Below are positions 58,592-64,000 of a DNA stretch of 64,000 nt, one piece after another. The DNA lies in contig CAAFUS010000017.1 in NCBI GenBank assembly GCA_900766265.1, forward strand, positions 434,001-498,000, in the 5' to 3' direction. The stretch comes from Pseudomonadaceae bacterium (GTDB taxonomy: Bacteria; Pseudomonadota; Gammaproteobacteria; Pseudomonadales; Pseudomonadaceae). The notes under the pieces were generated by a model. The model was not told the DNA's origin. It saw only the letters and a list, made by a program, of their open reading frames with translations, and ran no database searches. Position 1 is the stretch's first letter. The number at the start of each line of letters is the position of its first letter. The position numbers and the translations under genes are program-made.

Positions 58592-59266
58592 ATGCAGCCG
58601 TTCGCCATCGCTCCGTCCATTCTCTCCGCCGATTTCGCCCGGCTCGGCGAAGAAGTGGACAAGGTTCTCGCCGCGGGCGCCGATATCGTCCACTTCGATG
58701 TGATGGACAACCATTACGTACCCAACCTGACCATCGGGCCGATGGTCTGCGCTGCGCTGCGCAAGTACGGGATCACCGCACCGATCGATGCGCACCTGAT
58801 GGTCAAGCCGGTGGACCGCATCATCGGCGACTTCATCGAGGCCGGCGCCAGCTACATCACCTTCCATCCCGAAGCCTCCGAGCACATCGATCGCTCCCTG
58901 CAGCTGATTCGCGACGGCGGGGCCAAGGCTGGACTGGTGTTCAACCCGGCGACGCCCCTGGATGTGCTGCGCTACGTGATGGACAAGGTCGACATGATCC
59001 TGCTGATGAGCGTCAACCCCGGCTTCGGCGGGCAGAAGTTCATCCCCGGCACCCTCGACAAGCTGCGCGAGGCGCGAGCCCTGATCGACGCCTCGGGTCA
59101 TGACATCCGTCTCGAGATCGACGGCGGGGTCAACGTCAAGAATATCCGCGAGATCGCCGCGGCCGGGGCCGACACCTTCGTCGCCGGTTCGGCGATCTTC
59201 AACGCACCTGATTACCGCGCGGTGATCGACGCCATGCGCGCCGAGCTGGCGCTGGCCAGCGCCTGA
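58592..59266 (+). CDS. rpe: Ribulose-phosphate 3-epimerase
   Basis: The 224-aa TIM barrel has [61 protein letters not shown] and the metal-binding IDGGVN. It interconverts ribulose-5-phosphate and xylulose-5-phosphate. The stop codon overlaps the gph start by one base. Confidence 0.98.
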   Translation: MQPFAIAPSILSADFARLGEEVDKVLAAGADIVHFDVMDNHYVPNLTIGPMVCAALRKYGITAPIDAHLMVKPVDRIIGDFIEAGASYITFHPEASEHIDRSLQLIRDGGAKAGLVFNPATPLDVLRYVMDKVDMILLMSVNPGFGGQKFIPGTLDKLREARALIDASGHDIRLEIDGGVNVKNIREIAAAGADTFVAGSAIFNAPDYRAVIDAMRAELALASA

Positions 59267-59949
59267 TGCTGCTGCGCCGCTTGTTCAACGGCGAGCTGCC
59301 GCGTCTGGTGATGTTCGATCTCGACGGCACCTTGCTCGACTCGGTGCCGGATCTGGCCGCCGCTGTGGACAGCGTCCTGATTCAGCTAGGGCGCCCGCCG
59401 GCCGGTTTGGCGCGGGTGCGGGACTGGGTTGGCAACGGTGCGCCGGTGCTGGTGCGCCGGGCTCTGGCCGGCGGGATCGATCACCGGGGCGTCGACGACG
59501 AGTTGGCGCAGCGGGCGCTACAGCTGTTTCTCGAGGCCTATGCGGGTGGCCATGCCCTGACCAGCGTGTATCCTGGCGTTCCGCCATTGCTGCAATGGCT
59601 ACGAGCGCAGGGGGTGCCGATGGCGGTGGTGACCAACAAGCCCGAGCGCTTCGTGGAGCCGCTGTTGCGGGAGAAGGATCTGGGCGGCTTCTTCACCTGG
59701 ATCGTCGGTGGCGACACGCTGACCCGGCAGAAACCCGATCCTGCAGGGTTGCGGCATGTGCTCGAGCGGGCAGGGGTGCCGGCGCACCAGGCGCTGTTCG
59801 TGGGCGACTCGCGCAACGACGTACTGGCGGCGAAGGCCGCCGGCGTTCCCTGCGTCGCGCTGCGTTATGGCTACAACCATGGCCGGCCAATCGATGAGGA
59901 GAACCCCGAGCTCGTCCTGGACGATCTGCGCGAATTGTTCGCAGGTTGA
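59266..59949 (+). CDS. gph: Phosphoglycolate phosphatase (HAD family)
   Basis: The 227-aa HAD hydrolase has motif I VMFDLDGTLLDS, motif II VVTNKPERF, motif III RQKPDP and motif IV FVGDSRNDVLAAKAAG. It removes phosphate from 2-phosphoglycolate produced by DNA repair or by-product metabolism. Co-transcribed with rpe. The promoter of trpE overlaps its end. Confidence 0.96.
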   Translation: MLLRRLFNGELPRLVMFDLDGTLLDSVPDLAAAVDSVLIQLGRPPAGLARVRDWVGNGAPVLVRRALAGGIDHRGVDDELAQRALQLFLEAYAGGHALTSVYPGVPPLLQWLRAQGVPMAVVTNKPERFVEPLLREKDLGGFFTWIVGGDTLTRQKPDPAGLRHVLERAGVPAHQALFVGDSRNDVLAAKAAGVPCVALRYGYNHGRPIDEENPELVLDDLRELFAG

Positions 59950-59974
59950 TTCGGCATTCGCGCTGCGCTAGTGT
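59946..59974 (+). promoter_or_regulatory. Putative sigma70 promoter of the trp operon
   Basis: TTGATT (59946-59951), 17-bp spacer, TAGTGT (59969-59974). It overlaps the gph stop and would start the transcript about 40 nt before the leader peptide. Confidence 0.5.
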
Positions 59975-60013
59975 GGCCGAACCGTTTTATCCCCGCCTTA
60001 CGAGATCAGACAC

Positions 60014-60097
60014 GTGGTTGTCATCTGCAAACATCGGTACACCAGCGCCTGGATGAAAGTCGTCAAGGCCCTGGCACGTTGGCGCTGGCGCGCCTGA
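60014..60097 (+). CDS. trpL: trp leader peptide (attenuation control)
   Basis: A short frame with a GTG at 60014 or, more likely, the in-frame ATG at 60053. It encodes KVVKALARWRWRA with Trp codons at 60080 and 60086 (and a third at 60050 for the long form), then stops. The second Trp codons lie within an arm GGCGCTGG (60081-60088) that pairs perfectly with CCAGCGCC (60042-60049). CGCGCC (60089-60094) can pair with GGCGCG (60121-60126), followed by TTT. This is the layout of ribosome-mediated attenuation, although the terminator U-run is short. The leader lies 70 bp before trpE. Confidence 0.6.
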   Translation: MVVICKHRYTSAWMKVVKALARWRWRA

Positions 60098-60166
60098 ATC
60101 GTACTGGCCGGCCGAGAGCTGGCGCGTTTGCCCTGACCTACCCCCTTGTTAGCCACGAGGCTGATC

Positions 60167-61657
60167 ATGACCCGCGACGAATTCCTGCGCCTGGCCGCCG
60201 AAGGCTATAACCGCATCCCTGTGTCGTTCGAAACCCTCGCCGATTTCGATACCCCGCTCTCGCTATACCTCAAGCTCGCCGACGCGCCCAATGCCTATCT
60301 GCTCGAATCGGTCCAGGGCGGCGAGAAATGGGGCCGCTATTCGATCATCGGACTGCCGTGCCGCACCGTCATGCGCGTCCATGACCACCAGGTAAGCGTG
60401 ACCGTCGAAGGTCGTGAAAGCGAACGCTGCGAAGTCGAGGACCCGCTGGCGTTCGTCGAAGCGTTCAAGGCGCGTTACCGGGTGGCCCCGGTTGAAGGTC
60501 TGCCCCGCTTCAACGGCGGTCTGGTTGGCTACTTCGGCTACGACAGCGTGCGTTACGTCGAGCGCAAGCTCGCACGCTGCCCCAACCCCGACCCGTTGGG
60601 CACGCCGGATATCCTGCTGATGGTGTCGGATGCAGTGGTGGTGTTCGACAACCTGGCCGGCAAGCTGCACTGCATCGTGCTGGTCGACCCTGCCGAGCCG
60701 GATGCGTTCGAGCAGGGCCAGGCGCGCCTGCGGGCGCTGCGAGAAAAGCTGCGTCAGCCGATCGAGCCGCGTCTGGGACTCGATTTCGATACTGCTCGGC
60801 AACACGAGCCAGACTTCAATTCCAGCTTCAGCCGCGACGATTACGAGCATGCGGTCAACCGGATCAAGGACTACATCCTGGCTGGCGACTGCATGCAGGT
60901 GGTGATTTCCCAGCGTATGTCGATCCCCTTCAAGGCAGCGCCGATCGATCTCTACCGTGCGCTGCGTTGCTTCAATCCCACGCCCTACATGTACTTCTTC
61001 GATTTCGGCGACTTCCATGTGGTCGGCAGCTCGCCGGAAGTACTGGTCCGAGTCGAGGATGGGCTGGTCACCGTTCGGCCCATCGCCGGCACGCGGCCTC
61101 GCGGCGCCAGCGAGGAAGCGGATCTGGCGCTCGAGCAGGACCTGCTTGGCGATGCCAAGGAAGTGGCCGAGCACCTGATGCTGATCGACCTCGGCCGTAA
61201 TGACGTGGGGCGCGTCGCGCAAACCGGCTCGGTGAAACTCACCGAAAAGATGGTCATCGAACGCTATTCCAACGTCATGCACATCGTGTCCAACGTCACC
61301 GGCCAGCTCAAGGCGCCCTTGACCGCCATGGACGCGCTACGGGCGATTCTTCCGGCCGGCACGCTGTCCGGCGCTCCGAAGATCCGTGCCATGGAAATCA
61401 TCGACGAACTCGAGCCGGTCAAACGCGGCGTCTACGGCGGCGCGGTCGGCTATCTCGCATGGAACGGCAACATGGACACGGCCATCGCCATTCGCACGGC
61501 AGTGATCAAGGACGGCCAGTTGCACGTGCAGGCGGGTGCCGGGATCGTCGCCGATTCGCAGCCGGCAATGGAGTGGGAAGAAACCCTGAACAAGCGTCGC
61601 GCCATGTTCCGTGCGGTGGCGCTGGCCGAGCAGCCCCATCAATCGAAGGTGAACTGA
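60167..61657 (+). CDS. trpE: Anthranilate synthase component I TrpE
   Basis: The 496-aa protein has the N-terminal regulatory part with [18 protein letters not shown], and the chorismate-binding domain with [37 protein letters not shown] and [10 protein letters not shown]. With TrpG it makes anthranilate from chorismate and glutamine; it is feedback-inhibited by tryptophan (LLES motif present). ATG 60167 is preceded by GAGGCTGATC. The gene is one base from trpG. Confidence 0.97.
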   Translation: MTRDEFLRLAAEGYNRIPVSFETLADFDTPLSLYLKLADAPNAYLLESVQGGEKWGRYSIIGLPCRTVMRVHDHQVSVTVEGRESERCEVEDPLAFVEAFKARYRVAPVEGLPRFNGGLVGYFGYDSVRYVERKLARCPNPDPLGTPDILLMVSDAVVVFDNLAGKLHCIVLVDPAEPDAFEQGQARLRALREKLRQPIEPRLGLDFDTARQHEPDFNSSFSRDDYEHAVNRIKDYILAGDCMQVVISQRMSIPFKAAPIDLYRALRCFNPTPYMYFFDFGDFHVVGSSPEVLVRVEDGLVTVRPIAGTRPRGASEEADLALEQDLLGDAKEVAEHLMLIDLGRNDVGRVAQTGSVKLTEKMVIERYSNVMHIVSNVTGQLKAPLTAMDALRAILPAGTLSGAPKIRAMEIIDELEPVKRGVYGGAVGYLAWNGNMDTAIAIRTAVIKDGQLHVQAGAGIVADSQPAMEWEETLNKRRAMFRAVALAEQPHQSKVN

Positions 61658-61658
61658 C

Positions 61659-62252
61659 ATGCTGCTGATGCTCGATAACTACGACTCCTTCACCTACAAC
61701 GTGGTGCAGTACCTCGGCGAGCTCGGGGCGCAGGTCAAGGTGGTGCGCAACGACGAACTCAGCGTTGCCGAAATCGAGGCGCTATCGCCCGAGCGCATCG
61801 TGGTGTCGCCCGGCCCCTGCACGCCGAACGAGGCGGGCGTGTCGCTGGAGCTGATTCGCCATTTCGCCGGCAAGCTGCCGATCCTGGGCGTCTGCCTGGG
61901 GCACCAAAGCATTGGCCAGGCGTTCGGTGGCGACGTGGTCCGCGCCCGCCAGGTCATGCACGGCAAGACCAGCCCGGTCTTTCATCTCGACCAAGGCGTG
62001 TTCGCCGGTCTCAACAATCCGCTCACCGTGACCCGCTATCACTCGCTGGTGGTCCAACGCGAAACGCTGCCGGACTGTCTCGAGGTCACCGCGTGGACCC
62101 AGACCGACGACGGCTCGGTCGACGAGATCATGGGGCTTCGGCACAAGACCCTGAATGTCGAGGGCGTACAGTTCCATCCTGAATCGATCCTCACCGAGCA
62201 GGGGCATGAACTGTTCGCCAATTTCCTCAAGCAGACCGGAGGCACGCGCTGA
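61659..62252 (+). CDS. trpG: Anthranilate synthase component II TrpG (glutamine amidotransferase)
   Basis: The 197-aa class I amidotransferase shows [16 protein letters not shown], the nucleophile in [11 protein letters not shown] and [11 protein letters not shown] with the His/Glu. It supplies ammonia to TrpE. The protein also serves PabB in folate synthesis in many species. It overlaps trpD by one base. In contrast to P. aeruginosa there is no pyocin cluster between trpE and trpG. Confidence 0.97.
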   Translation: MLLMLDNYDSFTYNVVQYLGELGAQVKVVRNDELSVAEIEALSPERIVVSPGPCTPNEAGVSLELIRHFAGKLPILGVCLGHQSIGQAFGGDVVRARQVMHGKTSPVFHLDQGVFAGLNNPLTVTRYHSLVVQRETLPDCLEVTAWTQTDDGSVDEIMGLRHKTLNVEGVQFHPESILTEQGHELFANFLKQTGGTR

Positions 62253-63298
62253 TGGACATCAAAACGGCCCTCAACCGGATCGTCGGTCAGCTCGACCTGA
62301 CCACCGAGGAAATGAAGCAGGTCATGGCCGAGATCATGACCGGCAACTGCAGTGACGCGCAGATCGGTGCCTTCCTGATGGGCATGCGCATGAAGAGCGA
62401 AACCATCGACGAAATCGTCGGGGCCGCGATGGTCATGCGCGAACTCGCCACTCCGGTGGTGATCGACGCAGAGCAGCTGGTCGACACCTGTGGCACCGGC
62501 GGCGATGGGATGAACATCTTCAACGTTTCCACGGCCGCTGCCTTCGTTGTCGCGGCGGCAGGCGGCAAGGTCGCCAAGCACGGCAACCGCGCAGTGTCCG
62601 GTAAAAGCGGCAGCGCCGATCTGCTGGAGGCCGCCGGCGTCTACCTCGACCTGCGGCCGGAGCAGGTAGCCCGTTGCGTCGAGACCGTCGGCGTCGGCTT
62701 CATGTTTGCGCCGGCCCATCACGGCGCGATGAAGCATGCGATCGGCCCGCGCCGCGAACTCGGCCTGCGTACGCTGTTCAACATGCTTGGTCCCATGACC
62801 AACCCGGCCGGGGTCAGTCATCAGGTGGTCGGCGTCTTCAGCCAGGCGCTGTGCCGGCCGATGGCCGAAGTGTTGGCGCGGCTGGGCAGTACGCATGTCT
62901 TGGTGGTGCATGCGCAGGATGGCTTGGATGAGGTCAGCCTGGCGGCGCCGACCCATGTGGCGGAACTGAAGGATGGCCAGGTCACCGAGTACCGCGTTCA
63001 GCCTGAAGATTTCGGCATCAAGAGTCAGAGCCTGATTGGGCTCAATGTGGACGGTCCTGCCGCGTCTCTCGAGCTGATTCGTGATGCGCTGGGCAGGCGT
63101 CATACCGAGAACGGTCGTAAAGCGGCCGACATGATTGCCCTCAACGCCGGCGCCGCGCTCTATGCAGCCGACCGCGCCAGCAGTCTGGCCGAGGGCGTGG
63201 CATTGGCCCAGGATGCGCTGAGTTCGGGCCTGGCGCGGGAGAAGATGGAAGAACTCAGCGCTTTCACGGCGGTGTTCAGACAGGAGAATCAGGCATGA
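62252..63298 (+). CDS. trpD: Anthranilate phosphoribosyltransferase TrpD
   Basis: The 348-aa protein has [36 protein letters not shown] and [14 protein letters not shown], the PRPP and anthranilate sites. It joins anthranilate to PRPP. It overlaps trpG and trpC (ATGA), so the three genes are coupled. Confidence 0.98.
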   Translation: MDIKTALNRIVGQLDLTTEEMKQVMAEIMTGNCSDAQIGAFLMGMRMKSETIDEIVGAAMVMRELATPVVIDAEQLVDTCGTGGDGMNIFNVSTAAAFVVAAAGGKVAKHGNRAVSGKSGSADLLEAAGVYLDLRPEQVARCVETVGVGFMFAPAHHGAMKHAIGPRRELGLRTLFNMLGPMTNPAGVSHQVVGVFSQALCRPMAEVLARLGSTHVLVVHAQDGLDEVSLAAPTHVAELKDGQVTEYRVQPEDFGIKSQSLIGLNVDGPAASLELIRDALGRRHTENGRKAADMIALNAGAALYAADRASSLAEGVALAQDALSSGLAREKMEELSAFTAVFRQENQA

Positions 63299-64000
63299 GC
63301 GTGCCAACGGTGCTGGAAAACATCCTGGCCCGAAAGGCTGTCGAGGTGGCGCAGCGAAAAAGCCAGGTGAGCCTGGATGAACTCGAGCGCCGTGCCAGCC
63401 AGGCCGACCCTGTGCGCGGTTTTGCCAGCGCGTTGCTGGAGCGGGCGCAGCGCAAGGCGCCCGCGGTGATCGCCGAGATCAAGAAGGCGTCGCCGAGCAA
63501 GGGCGTGTTGCGTGAGCAGTTCGAGCCGGCCGAGCTCGCTGCCAGCTACGAGACCGGCGGGGCAGCCTGCCTGTCGGTGCTCACCGACGTCGACTTCTTT
63601 CAGGGTGCCGATGTCTACCTGCAGCAGGCCCGTGGCGCCTGCTCGTTGCCGGTCATCCGCAAGGACTTCCTGATCGACCCGTACCAAGTGATCGAGACCC
63701 GTGCGCTGGGTGCCGACTGCATCCTGCTGATCGCCTCGGCTCTGGATGACGCACGCATGGCCGAACTGGCCAGCGTGGCCGCTGATCTGAAGCTCGACGT
63801 GCTGGTCGAGGTGCATGACGGCGATGAACTGGAACGTGCGCTGCGTTTGGATACACCGCTCATCGGAATCAACAACCGTAACCTGCACAGCTTCGAAGTC
63901 AGTCTGGAAACTACCCTGGATCTGCTGCCGCGAGTGCCGCAGGATCGTCTGGTTGTGACAGAAAGTGGCATCCTCAATCGCGCCGACGTTGAGCTGATGG
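63295..64000 (+). CDS. trpC: Indole-3-glycerol phosphate synthase TrpC, partial
   Basis: The first 235 residues of a ~275-aa protein are present; the end lies beyond the window. Visible are [13 protein letters not shown] (catalytic Lys), [40 protein letters not shown] and VTESGIL. It forms the indole ring from CdRP. The ATG overlaps the trpD stop (ATGA). Confidence 0.96.
   Translation, partial: MSVPTVLENILARKAVEVAQRKSQVSLDELERRASQADPVRGFASALLERAQRKAPAVIAEIKKASPSKGVLREQFEPAELAASYETGGAACLSVLTDVDFFQGADVYLQQARGACSLPVIRKDFLIDPYQVIETRALGADCILLIASALDDARMAELASVAADLKLDVLVEVHDGDELERALRLDTPLIGINNRNLHSFEVSLETTLDLLPRVPQDRLVVTESGILNRADVELM

Overview
The window is chromosomal DNA of a high-GC gammaproteobacterium of the Pseudomonas/Stutzerimonas type. 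The main evidence is the housekeeping gene order from about 33.7 kb to the end: tRNA(CAT), rpoD, dnaG, rpsU / tsaD, plsY, folB, folK, cca, spoVR, yeaH, prkA, glpE, apaH, apaG, rsmA, pdxA, surA, lptD / amgK, murU, djlA, a DUF3530 gene, rpe, gph, trpE, trpG, trpD, trpC. This is the classical Pseudomonas arrangement. Several proteins (PlsY, FolB, RpoD, LptD) have Pseudomonas-type lengths and ends.

Left part (1-17.9 kb). It starts with a slipin/NfeD membrane-quality pair, an MBL-fold hydrolase, an orphan siderophore-binding lipoprotein behind a plausible Fur box, and a complete TRAP transporter (dctP, hairpin, dctQ, dctM). A small PMP3-like membrane protein follows. A four-gene signalling operon comes next: a CHASE3-GAF hybrid kinase with three receiver domains, CheR, a receiver-less CheB, and a receiver-kinase. 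Then come an alpha/beta hydrolase, an orphan secreted protein with 17 curlin-type repeats, and a lone phnN followed by what looks like a stump of phnP.

Accessory segment (about 17.9-33.45 kb). It lies between the phnP stump and the 3' end of a tRNA gene and has no housekeeping genes. It carries a TetR regulator with a striking double-palindrome operator, two tandem SDR oxidoreductases (one with a clear export signal) and an NTP/NDP-exchange-type transporter. A decayed second copy of that transporter follows the second SDR, so an SDR-transporter unit was apparently duplicated and partly lost. A phospholipid-methyltransferase-like protein, a secreted hydrolase and an AraC regulator follow. Next is a tight operon of RND adaptor lipoprotein, RND permease and outer-membrane phospholipase A. 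The segment ends with a Tat-exported NmrA-like oxidoreductase. A 15-bp exact motif upstream of both the RND operon and the NmrA gene suggests co-regulation, possibly by the neighbouring AraC protein. No integrase or transposase is visible.

Right part (33.6-64 kb). This is the core block. It includes the macromolecular-synthesis operon (rpsU, tandem terminators, dnaG, rpoD), folate, lipid and tRNA-maturation genes, and the prkA-yeaH-spoVR stress operon. It also holds the lptD-surA-pdxA-rsmA-apaG-apaH-glpE envelope/maintenance operon with a terminator after glpE, and the amgK-murU cell-wall recycling pair. The trp block runs from rpe-gph into trpE-trpG-trpD-trpC; trpE is preceded by a good sigma70-like promoter and a short leader peptide containing Trp-Arg-Trp, which implies attenuation. 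All assignments come from reading the sequence; no database search was made.
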